Part shown: positions 8,301 to 14,990 of the stretch, in pieces
How positions within the stretch are numbered: position 1 is the first letter of the stretch
Layout: every line of letters starts with the position of its first letter
Source of the DNA: Ferruginibacter sp.
GTDB lineage: Bacteria > Bacteroidota > Bacteroidia > Chitinophagales > Chitinophagaceae
Direction of reading: 5' to 3'
Assembly (NCBI GenBank): GCA_025357775.1
Contig: JANXOQ010000390.1
Coordinates: forward strand, 1 to 23,676
Length of the DNA stretch: 23,676 bases
Translations under genes and position numbers: made by a program
The notes under the pieces: model-generated
What the model was told of the DNA's origin: nothing
Seen by the model: the letters and a program-made list of their open reading frames with translations, nothing else
The model's database searches: none

Positions 8301-8961
8301 TAGTATTATTGGTACATCTACTGATTTTCAACCAACTTTTAATTTTGTTGATGAAGGAAATTATAAGTTTAGATTAATAACCTTTAATAACACAACCTGC
8401 AATCTGTCAGATACCACAGCATATTTTACATTTAAAGTGTTTAAAACACCTATTGCAAGCTTTGATTGGAAACCAAAACCTGTAGAAGCAGAAGAAATTG
8501 TAAGTTTTATAAATCTTTCAAGCTTTGCCAACGCCTATTTATGGAATTTTGGAGATACAATTACCTCTAGGTTATTTGAACCAACGCATATTTATTCAAA
8601 AAAAGGAACATACAATGTAAGCCTAAGGGCATATAACACCAATGCTTGCTTTGTAGATATTATTTTACCAATTTTGGTTTTTGGAAGCCAACTAATAGAC
8701 GTACCCAATGCATTTACCCCAGAAAAATTTGGTACGAATAGTGTAGTGTATGTGAGGGGTTTTGGTATTGAAAAAATGGAATGGAAAATTTATAATCGTT
8801 GGGGAGAATTAGTATTTCAATCAGATAATAAAAAGAAAGGTTGGGATGGGTATTACAAAGGAAAGCTACAACCTACAGATGTGTACACTTATACGCTTGA
8901 TGTAGAATTTGTAGATGGACAAAAAGGAAAAAGAACAGGAGATATTACATTGCTAAGATGA
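5335..8961 (+). CDS. Giant secreted T9SS type B protein with SBBP-like repeats and PKD-like modules (copy 1)
   Basis: A 1208-residue surface or extracellular protein. Order of parts: signal peptide 1-26 (charged start, hydrophobic core LLISFLLLQLF, ending FCNA); an N-terminal domain starting MEFIQNKGQW and ending near residue 247 (IDPQLIFSS), typical of Bacteroidota proteins with SBBP repeats; about five SBBP-like repeats (GNLIIAGRTNSPNYP, NVIVASCTKSNNFP and others) to ~620; a conserved DRCENVYVSGWGG at 625 and DANGVIYQAICANC at 706; PKD-like modules near 779, 896 (WDYGDGS), 961 and 1070 (WNFGD); and a CHU_C/type B sorting domain from 1122 (DVPNAFTP, NRWGE, final TGDITLLR). The TTG at 5335 is forced: an in-frame stop lies at 5323-5325 and the next Met is after the signal peptide. 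Family knowledge says such proteins leave through the T9SS; adhesion or matrix binding is inferred. Confidence 0.9.
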   Translation: MKPFYKIKLLISFLLLQLFATKFCNAQMEFIQNKGQWDTKINYKADFKTGAFFLEKQGFTVKINSAEDLKRFSLRKHGMEKKAFLKNAYDTLHSFAYNVRFLGASENPTRLPDKSLPTYNNYFIGNDNTKWAAYCKIYTAITYKNIYPNIDVRYYSTQNTLKYDFIIHPGGNPASIAMRYDGVKSLTINNKALIIGTSLDDVKELPPYSYQTNTNNNKEVVTKYVVKDNVVTFAVGNYNHNETLVIDPQLIFSSFTGSTTDNWGYTATPGADGSFFSGGVSFDNGFPTSLGAFQTTYQGTTPGSYQTGWDMSFFKFSANGSQRIYATYIGGSNNEQPHSIIADAEGNLIIAGRTNSPNYPLLTSIPATGTGYDILITKLNATGTALLGSVKIGGSGDDGMNIADKETVNGDTSIRRNYGDDARSEVILDASNNVIVASCTKSNNFPVAAALQPTFGGGVQDGIILKLTPNLTNLIFSTYYGGSLNDACFVTAINPLTGNLYVGGSTESNNIPGNKTGSVSPNFLGNIDGFVTELQPNGSAIIKTTYIGTTGIDAVYGLKFDKYGYPYVMGTTTGNWVAINAFYNVPNSKQFIAKLKPDLSAYVYSTNFGVSSTLPNISPIAFLVDRCENVYVSGWGGQVNTMTGYTNSNMGTLPEVNPLPNIPAIDSSDFYFFVLRKDAQSQLFGSHFGQFGGSGDHVDGGTSRFDANGVIYQAICANCLGFGVAAFPTYPTTGSSMPWSSINPSNNCNLAAVKIDMNFAGIATTIQSSIAGVLNDTLGCRPVLVTFRDTLQKGVKYYWNFNVVGFPNNIDTITLGATATHFYTVNGSYKVRLISEDSSTCNIRDTSYINIEITERVATPSFNFKKIGSCTSTKYEFTNTSFPSDATIFNNKSFEWDYGDGSPKDTTNKMPNRFHTFPGSGTYFVKLKAIDDRFCNTPLTETQKIIIATNVTASTISLLGGCTPYSTTFVNNSINGITYKWEFLNAVTNSIIGTSTDFQPTFNFVDEGNYKFRLITFNNTTCNLSDTTAYFTFKVFKTPIASFDWKPKPVEAEEIVSFINLSSFANAYLWNFGDTITSRLFEPTHIYSKKGTYNVSLRAYNTNACFVDIILPILVFGSQLIDVPNAFTPEKFGTNSVVYVRGFGIEKMEWKIYNRWGELVFQSDNKKKGWDGYYKGKLQPTDVYTYTLDVEFVDGQKGKRTGDITLLR

Positions 8962-9113
8962 TGTAAGATTGATGTAATATTTTGTAATTGTAAGCAACAA
9001 AAATAAAATTTCAGCCAGTTTTGTTATAAGTTAAAATTATGTTATTACAAGCTCATTAAAAACAAATGCATGAAACATTTTATTTACTTTACAAATAGAA
9101 AAATCAATAATAA

Positions 9114-12100
9114 TTGAAATTAATTTTAAAACATATCGTATCTACTTTTTTTGTAATGCTATTTTTTTTTATTAATAAAAATTCTTTTGGCCAGATGGAG
9201 TTTGTACAAAACAAAGGTCAATGGAATCAAAATATAAATTATAAAAGTGAATTTAGTACTGGGGCTTTTTTTTTAGAAAATAGAGGTTTTACAGTATTAT
9301 TAAATAACCTTCAAGATGTATTGCAAAAAAATGAATATTATCACGGGCAAGAAAAAACTTCTTCTAAAAGTAGTACTCAACAACTACAAATATTTCATTC
9401 ACATGCATACAATGTTACATTTTTAGGAGGTGCTTTTACTCCTAAAAATATACCAGATAAACCACTCAAATCCTACAATAATTATTTTATAGGAAATAAA
9501 GAAAGTAATTGGGCAGGTGATTGTAAAATATACTCAGCTGTTACTTACAAAAATATTTACCCAAATATTGATGTACGATATTATAGTACGCAACAAACAT
9601 TAAAATATGATTTTATTGTTCACCCTGGTGGCAACCCAGCTTTAATTGCTATGAGATATGATGGTGTAAATAGTTTAAGCATAAAAAATAGTGAACTTAT
9701 TATTGGTACTTCTGTAGGAGATTTAAAAGAAATGGCACCATATTCTTATCAAACAAATCTTTCAAAAAAGTCTGACGTTTTTACAAAATATGTTATAAAC
9801 GATAATGTAGTTAGTTTTAATGTAAGCAACTACGATGCTACTGCTACATTAATTATAGACCCACAATTAATTTTTTCAAGTTTAACAGGTAGCACAACTG
9901 ATAATTGGGGTTACACTGCTACACCAGGGCCAGATGGTAGTTTTTTTGCAGGTGGTATTTCATTTGGGCAAGGCTACCCAGTATCTTTAGGGGCATTTCA
10001 AACACAATATGGCGGTGGTACGGCAGATGGTGATTTAAGTGGTGGGTATGATATTGCTATATTTAAATTTTCGCCCAATGGCGCCGATAGATTATATGCA
10101 ACATACCTTGGTGGGAGTAGTAATGAGCAGCCACATAGTATGATTACTGATGCAGCAGGAAATTTAATTTTAGCTGGTAGAACCAACTCAATCAATTACC
10201 CCGTAAAAGGAGGTATATCATTAAATAGTACTGGCTATGATATAATAATTACAAAATTTAATTCTGCAGGTACTTTACTAATAGGTTCGGTAAAAATTGG
10301 TGGCAGTAGCGATGATGGTGTAAATATTCGTTCAAAATATACAAACCCTAAAACTGCTGAAAGTACACGAAGAAACTATGGTGATGATGCTAGAAGCGAA
10401 GTAATTTTGGATGCAAGTAATAATATTTATTTAGCATCTTGCACGCAATCAAATAATTTTCCTGTAACTGCAGGCTCAGCACAATTGGTAAGAGGCGGTG
10501 GGCAGCAAGATGGTGTAATTTTAAAATTTAATTCAACATTGTCTAGCTTATTATTCTCTACTTTTTTTGGAGGCAATGGCAATGATGCCTGTTTTGTAAC
10601 TTCTATAAGCCCGCTTACAGGCAATGTGTATGTAGCAGGTGCTACAGAAAGCACAAACTTGCCTGGGAGCACCACTGGTACAATTAGCCAAACAAATAAC
10701 GGAGATTTAGATGGATTTGTAACAATAATAAATCCTAGTGGCACTTCTTTTTTAAAAACTACTTACATTGGCACAACTGCAAAAGATTTGGTGTATGGCT
10801 TAAAATTTGATAAAGCAGGTTTTCCTTATATTACTGGCACTACCACTAGCAATAATTGGCCAATTTTTCCTGCTGGTATTTATGGAGTACCCAGTTCTAA
10901 GCAATTTATATCTAAACTACAGCCAGATTTATTAGCCAATATTTATACAACAGTATTTGGCACAGCAGGTATTATAGATCCTAATATTTCTCCTACTGCA
11001 TTTTTGGTAGATAGATGCGAAAATGTATATGTATCCGGCTGGGGCGGCGGTCCTAATAAAAGCCAAGGCTACAGTACTTCTACTACAAGCGATTTGCCTC
11101 TAGTAAATGCATTAAACGTAAACCAACCAGATGGAAATGATTTTTATTTTTTCGTTCTAAAAAAAGATGCTACTTCACAATTATTTGGTTCCAATTTTGG
11201 GCAGTTTGGTGGCTTTGGTGACCATGCAGACGGTGGTACAAGTAGGTTTGATGCCAATGGAGTTATTTATCAAGCTATCTGTGCCAATTGTACGGATAGA
11301 GGTGTAGTTAATTTTCCAACAACCCCAGGTGTATGGGCAAGGCTAAATGGTAGCCCAGTTTGCAATGAAGCTGCTGTAAAAATAGAAATGAATTTTAGTG
11401 GAATAGGTGCAGAGGTACAATCTGAAATTGGAGGAGAAATAAATGACACACTGGGTTGTATTCCGCTTAAAGTTAATTTTACAGATTTAAAAGCTAAGGG
11501 TGTAAAATATTATTGGGATTTTGGTGACCCACTTTCCTTAGGATTAAACACAGATGTAACTTCTACACCAGTTTCTTCACATGATTTTAATTTTGTGGGT
11601 GTTTACAGAGTGAGATTAATAGCAGAAGACTTAAGTACTTGTAACCAAAGAGATACTTCTTACATAACTATTAGAACGGGCAAGGATAAGGTTTTTCCAA
11701 AGTTTGAAATAAAAAAATTAGGTGATTGTAAAAGTAAAACATATTTATTCGTTAATAAATCTACTTCAACATCTATACCAGTTATACCATTTTTGCCACA
11801 AACTTTTGTTTGGGACTTTGGAGATGGAAGCCCTTTAGATACCGCAGATTTTGCAGAAAATATTAATCATACTTATGCATCTGTTGGTACATATAAAGTT
11901 ATTTTAACAGTTGTAGATACAAGGTTTTGTAATTCACCAAAAAGTGATTCTTTAACACTACGAATTAGTGACAATGTAAAATCAAAACCAACATCTAACG
12001 AGCTAGGCTGTGCCCCATATACACCAGTATTTAAAAATCTTTCAGATGCTGGTATTTTATGGAAGTGGGAGTTATTAGATGCAACAACAAATACTATCAT

Positions 12101-12752
12101 AGATATTTCATCAGAAGAAATTCCTTCTTTTTCTCCTTTGCCCATCGGGTTATATAAATATAGATTAATAGCCAATGATTCCACCACGTGTAATAAAGCC
12201 GATACCTCTAATTATTTTACCATCACAGTTGTGCAAAAACCCATTGCATTATTTACTTGGGCGCCAAACCCACCAGACCCAAATACTCCTGTAAGATTTA
12301 CCAACTTATCTAGCTTTGCAGATACTTATTTGTGGGAGTTTGGAGATGGGGAAACTTCTACAGCCTTTGAACCAATACATGAATATAATGCTACTGGCAC
12401 TTATTCAGCTGTACTTTCTTCCATTAGCAGGGCAGGCTGTAGAGATACTGATACCTTGCAAGTAAGTGTAATTGTAAATCCATTATTAGATGTTCCCAAT
12501 GCATTTACACCAGCAAGGTTTGGTGTAAATAGCATAATAAATGTGAGAGGCTTTGGTATAAGTAAAATGGATTGGAGAATTTATAATCGTTGGGGACAAA
12601 TGATTTTTCAATCGGATAATAAACGACAAGGTTGGGACGGAACGTACAAAGGTAAGTTGCAACCAATAGACACTTATACGTACTCTTTGAATGTAGAATT
12701 TAGCGATGGAAAAAAGTTAACCAAAACAGGAGATATAACGCTGCTGAGGTAA
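9114..12752 (+). CDS. Giant secreted T9SS type B protein with SBBP-like repeats and PKD-like modules (copy 2)
   Basis: A 1212-residue paralogue of the protein encoded just upstream, with the same layout: signal peptide 1-26 (ending NSFGQ), N-terminal domain starting MEFVQNKGQW and ending near 249, SBBP-like repeats, DRCENVYVSGWGG at 633, PKD-like modules near 781-801 (WDFGD), 900 (WDFGDGS), 965 and 1074 (WEFGDGE), and a type B sorting domain from 1126 ending TGDITLLR. By eye the N-terminal, SBBP and sorting regions are much more alike between the copies than the PKD region. A stop codon (9111-9113) directly precedes the TTG start, and the first internal ATG would cut the charged end and much of the core off the signal peptide, so TTG is forced. 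A 152-base spacer without an evident promoter separates it from copy 1. Confidence 0.9.
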   Translation: MKLILKHIVSTFFVMLFFFINKNSFGQMEFVQNKGQWNQNINYKSEFSTGAFFLENRGFTVLLNNLQDVLQKNEYYHGQEKTSSKSSTQQLQIFHSHAYNVTFLGGAFTPKNIPDKPLKSYNNYFIGNKESNWAGDCKIYSAVTYKNIYPNIDVRYYSTQQTLKYDFIVHPGGNPALIAMRYDGVNSLSIKNSELIIGTSVGDLKEMAPYSYQTNLSKKSDVFTKYVINDNVVSFNVSNYDATATLIIDPQLIFSSLTGSTTDNWGYTATPGPDGSFFAGGISFGQGYPVSLGAFQTQYGGGTADGDLSGGYDIAIFKFSPNGADRLYATYLGGSSNEQPHSMITDAAGNLILAGRTNSINYPVKGGISLNSTGYDIIITKFNSAGTLLIGSVKIGGSSDDGVNIRSKYTNPKTAESTRRNYGDDARSEVILDASNNIYLASCTQSNNFPVTAGSAQLVRGGGQQDGVILKFNSTLSSLLFSTFFGGNGNDACFVTSISPLTGNVYVAGATESTNLPGSTTGTISQTNNGDLDGFVTIINPSGTSFLKTTYIGTTAKDLVYGLKFDKAGFPYITGTTTSNNWPIFPAGIYGVPSSKQFISKLQPDLLANIYTTVFGTAGIIDPNISPTAFLVDRCENVYVSGWGGGPNKSQGYSTSTTSDLPLVNALNVNQPDGNDFYFFVLKKDATSQLFGSNFGQFGGFGDHADGGTSRFDANGVIYQAICANCTDRGVVNFPTTPGVWARLNGSPVCNEAAVKIEMNFSGIGAEVQSEIGGEINDTLGCIPLKVNFTDLKAKGVKYYWDFGDPLSLGLNTDVTSTPVSSHDFNFVGVYRVRLIAEDLSTCNQRDTSYITIRTGKDKVFPKFEIKKLGDCKSKTYLFVNKSTSTSIPVIPFLPQTFVWDFGDGSPLDTADFAENINHTYASVGTYKVILTVVDTRFCNSPKSDSLTLRISDNVKSKPTSNELGCAPYTPVFKNLSDAGILWKWELLDATTNTIIDISSEEIPSFSPLPIGLYKYRLIANDSTTCNKADTSNYFTITVVQKPIALFTWAPNPPDPNTPVRFTNLSSFADTYLWEFGDGETSTAFEPIHEYNATGTYSAVLSSISRAGCRDTDTLQVSVIVNPLLDVPNAFTPARFGVNSIINVRGFGISKMDWRIYNRWGQMIFQSDNKRQGWDGTYKGKLQPIDTYTYSLNVEFSDGKKLTKTGDITLLR

Positions 12753-13085
12753 GAATTTTGAAATTGGAAGATTGAAGTTTAAGGAAATAATTTGTAAGGG
12801 GAGATTAAATTATAGTTGAGATATTTTGTTGTTTAAAGATGTGCAGCATTTGCAACACCGCTTTCATATAATATAAATAAAAAGCATTATTGTTTTTTCA
12901 ACAAAATAATAACTAGTACATAAAAATTACTTTACATACAGTTTAGCAAAATGCTTTTATGGGATAAATGAAATGAGCCTTAGTTGCTGTTATTTTAAAA
13001 GTACTACTTGCCGAAATAAAGATTAAATTTGATGTATTGTTCAATAAAAGTAAAAATATAAATCAATAAAATTATCAAAATCTCA
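12753..13085. other. Gene-free spacer between copy 2 and the PorP/SprF gene
   Basis: The 333 bases hold no credible reading frame. Near 12751-12783 there is TTGAAATTGG/GATTGAAGTT phrase-like sequence as in other spacers. An imperfect dyad GTGCAGCATTTGCAACAC (12841-12858; pattern GTGN2GCAN2TGCN2CAC) could be an operator, but this is weak. TAAATTTG at 13024-13031 is an exact TAnnTTTG match. Confidence 0.5.
13024..13031 (+). promoter_or_regulatory. Candidate promoter (-7) of the PorP/SprF gene
   Basis: TAAATTTG matches TAnnTTTG exactly, 54 bases before the TTG start of the PorP/SprF gene. The nearest TTG upstream (13008-13010) is only 13 bases away, too close for a good -33 element, so support is moderate. 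If real, the PorP/SprF gene can be transcribed separately from the giant genes. Confidence 0.4.
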
Positions 13086-14105
13086 TTGCAAAAAATTAAA
13101 CAAATATTATTTTTAAACACACTCTTATTTATAGGTTTAATTTGCCATGCACAAGATTTACATTTTTCTCAATTTTTCAATGCACCATTACTAACAAACC
13201 CCGCTAATACAGGCTTTATATCAGATGCTGATTATAGGCTAGGTGTAAATTATCGCAATCAATGGAGTAGTATTTTAACATCTCCATACAAAACGATGAG
13301 TGCCTGGGGTGATGCACAATTATTTAGAAATAAGTTTGAAAATGCTTGGATGGGAATTGGTGGTGCAATACTGAGCGATGTAGCAGGTAGCGGGGGTCTA
13401 AAGTCAAATAAATTTTATGGTTCTGTTGCTTACCATCAAATGCTAGGCAACAGTAGTTTGCTTAGTGCTGGCTTTAATTTAGGCTATGTTTCTAAAAGAA
13501 TAGACCCAACTGCTTTTAAATTTCCTGACCAATTTAATGGTAAATTTTTTGATGCAACTATAGCACCAGGCGTAACATTTACAAATTTGAATATTGATTA
13601 TTTTGATTTACAAGTAGGTTTAAATTATGCCTATTTTCCGCAAGAAAATATATATATAAATGCAGGATATTCCATACACCATGTAAATACGCCAAAAGAA
13701 ACTTTTTTTGGTGATAATACAGATGCAGGTAAAATACCTATGCGGCACATTGGGTTTGTAAATGCATTATTAAAAGTGCATCCAAGGGTTATTATTAACC
13801 CTAATATTTATTTTACTACACAAACAAATGCAATAGAGTTAACAGTAGGTATGAATGCAAATTATAACCTTACAGAGTTTGGAGAAAGCCAATTAATAGC
13901 TGGATTATACCATCGGTATAAAGATGCAATAATACCAGTTATTGGTTTTGAAACTAAAAAAACTGCTTTCACTTTCAGCTACGATGGTACAATTTCTAAC
14001 CTAAGTAAATTTAATAATTTTAGAGGTGGAATAGAATTAAGTATAGTTAGAAAAGGATTTTACCCAGGTGGGGAAGATAGGCAAACAATGTGCCCGAGGT
14101 TTTAG
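13086..14105 (+). CDS. PorP/SprF family type IX secretion outer-membrane protein
   Basis: A 339-residue protein of the PorP/SprF family, outer-membrane beta-barrel-like proteins linked to T9SS; in Flavobacterium, SprF is needed to bring the type B protein SprB to the surface. The signal peptide spans about 1-22 (ILFLNTLLFIGLICHA), followed by the family hallmark DLHFSQFFNAPLLTNPANTG and YRLGVNYRNQWSS, then many alternating amphipathic strands (e.g. IYINAGYSIHHVNTP, LTVGMNANYNL). The C-terminus GEDRQTMCPRF is polar, not a sorting domain. TTG at 13086 is the only useful start: an in-frame stop is at 13059-13061 and the next Met is far inside the protein. Its place next to two type B cargo-like proteins supports a dedicated cargo/partner unit. 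Confidence 0.92.
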   Translation: MQKIKQILFLNTLLFIGLICHAQDLHFSQFFNAPLLTNPANTGFISDADYRLGVNYRNQWSSILTSPYKTMSAWGDAQLFRNKFENAWMGIGGAILSDVAGSGGLKSNKFYGSVAYHQMLGNSSLLSAGFNLGYVSKRIDPTAFKFPDQFNGKFFDATIAPGVTFTNLNIDYFDLQVGLNYAYFPQENIYINAGYSIHHVNTPKETFFGDNTDAGKIPMRHIGFVNALLKVHPRVIINPNIYFTTQTNAIELTVGMNANYNLTEFGESQLIAGLYHRYKDAIIPVIGFETKKTAFTFSYDGTISNLSKFNNFRGGIELSIVRKGFYPGGEDRQTMCPRF

Positions 14106-14140
14106 AGAATTAATTGAGCAAGCAGAAGGAATTTAATTCT
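14106..14140 (+). terminator. Possible weak terminator hairpin after the PorP/SprF gene
   Basis: AGAATTAA (14106-14113) pairs perfectly with TTAATTCT (14133-14140), beginning one base after the stop codon. There is no T tract behind it, so it may be only a 3'-end stabilising stem or chance. Confidence 0.22.
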
Positions 14141-14171
14141 GAACGTTTACGTCCCCCACCAAAATCTATTT

Positions 14172-14250
14172 AGCATATAAAAAGTAATCGCTTCACTAAC
14201 ACTTTTCAATACACGATTTTGCCAATTAATAGCAATTCATTTTATATGCT
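14172..14250. repeat. 79-base nested inverted repeat, possible structured RNA or small element
   Basis: AGCATATAAAA (14172-14182) and TTTTATATGCT (14240-14250) are perfect 11-base inverted repeats. Inside them are two further pairings that do not overlap: AATCG (14186-14190)/CGATT (14214-14218) and TTGC (14219-14222)/GCAA (14232-14235). Together they can be drawn as a three-way junction. It could be a structured RNA, a decayed small inverted-repeat element, or coincidence in AT-rich DNA. Confidence 0.35.
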
Positions 14251-14421
14251 GCAACAGTTTTCTAGCTTATATAATTAAAATACCTTAATCGTAGGAGTCA
14301 AATTTAGGTTAATAAGAGGGTGGTGGCATACCAACCGATGCTGGGCAAATAATGTGACAACTTGTAAATATTTATAAAGTTTGTTAATTTCTTTTATTAA
14401 TAAGCTGGTAGTAACTGCAAT

Positions 14422-14429
14422 TATATTTG
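14422..14429 (+). promoter_or_regulatory. Candidate distal rpsJ promoter (-7)
   Basis: TATATTTG matches TAnnTTTG exactly, 109 bases before the rpsJ start, but no TTTG lies at the right distance upstream. It may add a second start point to the ribosomal operon. Confidence 0.3.
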
Positions 14430-14468
14430 TATCTATTTAGGTTTATTTTAAAAAAAAACCCAAAAAAC

Positions 14469-14499
14469 TTTGCCATTTAAAATAATCATCCTACTTTTG
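14469..14499 (+). promoter_or_regulatory. Main promoter of the S10 ribosomal operon
   Basis: TTTG (14469-14472) and TACTTTTG (14492-14499) match the Bacteroidota -33 and -7 consensus exactly and are 19 bases apart, the expected spacing. Transcription would start near 14506, leaving a leader of about 33 bases before rpsJ. This is the best promoter in the window, as expected for ribosomal genes. Confidence 0.7.
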
Positions 14500-14538
14500 C
14501 AATCCAAATAAAATTGCATACAAAAAAGTTCTTTATAT

Positions 14539-14844
14539 ATGTCACAACGAATCAGAATCAAATTACAGTCTTACGATCATAACTTGGTAGATAAATCTGC
14601 AGAGAAGATAGTAAAGACAGTACGTAGTACAGGCGCAGTAGTTACAGGTCCAATTCCACTTCCTACACAGAAGAAAATTTTTACTGTATTGCGTGCACCA
14701 CACGTAAACAAAAAAGCTCGTGAGCAGTTTCAGTTGTGCACACATAAGCGTTTGTTAGATATCTATACCAGCAGCAGTCGTACGGTAGATGCTTTAAGCA
14801 AACTAGACTTGCCAAGTGGTGTTGATGTTGAAATTAAGGCCTAA
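14539..14844 (+). CDS. rpsJ: 30S ribosomal protein S10
   Basis: S10 (also NusE in transcription antitermination) binds the head of the 30S subunit. At 101 residues it matches the usual ~103. It starts [14 protein letters not shown], has the extended loop [17 protein letters not shown] and the C-terminal [13 protein letters not shown], all typical. It opens the S10-spc cluster, with a strong promoter 40 bases upstream. In many Bacteroidota rpsL-rpsG-fusA precede it; here a PorP/SprF gene does. Its stop codon overlaps a 14-codon ATG frame (14844-14888). Confidence 0.97.
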   Translation: MSQRIRIKLQSYDHNLVDKSAEKIVKTVRSTGAVVTGPIPLPTQKKIFTVLRAPHVNKKAREQFQLCTHKRLLDIYTSSSRTVDALSKLDLPSGVDVEIKA

Positions 14845-14888
14845 TGAACCTTCCTCACAATGGGGAAAGGCAAAAGGTAAGATCTTAA
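14844..14888 (+). other. 14-codon reading frame overlapping the rpsJ stop
   Basis: The sequence TAATG at 14842-14846 joins the rpsJ stop to an ATG that opens a frame [14 protein letters not shown] ending at 14888. The same stretch can fold as CCTTCC (14849-14854) with GGGGAAAGG (14862-14870) around one bulge. It may be a translated short peptide by coupling, a 3' RNA structure, or chance. Confidence 0.2.
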
Positions 14889-14990
14889 ATAAAAAACTAA
14901 ACATTTATCTATTAATGTTAGTTAAATATCTTGGTACTCAAATCTTGATACTTAATACTACAAAATAGCGCTGAATAAAAATAGAATACA

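Larger units (their letters stand above)
14106..14538. other. Gene-free 433-base gap before the ribosomal cluster
   Basis: No coding frame is seen. From left to right it holds an 8-bp inverted repeat right after the PorP/SprF stop (14106-14113/14133-14140), a larger nested inverted repeat (14172-14250), a less AT-rich patch at about 14290-14360 with a bulged stem GGTGGT/ACCAACC, a promoter-like TATATTTG (14422-14429), an A/T hairpin GGTTT...AAACC (14440-14460), and the well-spaced rpsJ promoter (14469-14499). Confidence 0.6.

Noticed and set aside
10427..10744. Minus-strand frames of about 65-105 residues inside the giant genes (also 7837-8079, 9998-10195, 11873-12187)
   Set aside because: All are antisense shadows of strongly supported coding sequence and show no domain or start-site support.
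5192..12960. Similar phrases CAGTTTATTTAGCAAAATAA (from 5192) and CAGTTTAGCAAAATGCTTTT (12939-12958 region) on both sides of the giant genes, as possible flanking repeats
   Set aside because: The match needs two gaps and is AT-rich; not good enough to claim insertion boundaries.
14290..14360. Less AT-rich patch before rpsJ as a tRNA or riboswitch
   Set aside because: No cloverleaf, no conserved tRNA arms and no riboswitch core I recognise; only a short bulged stem is present.
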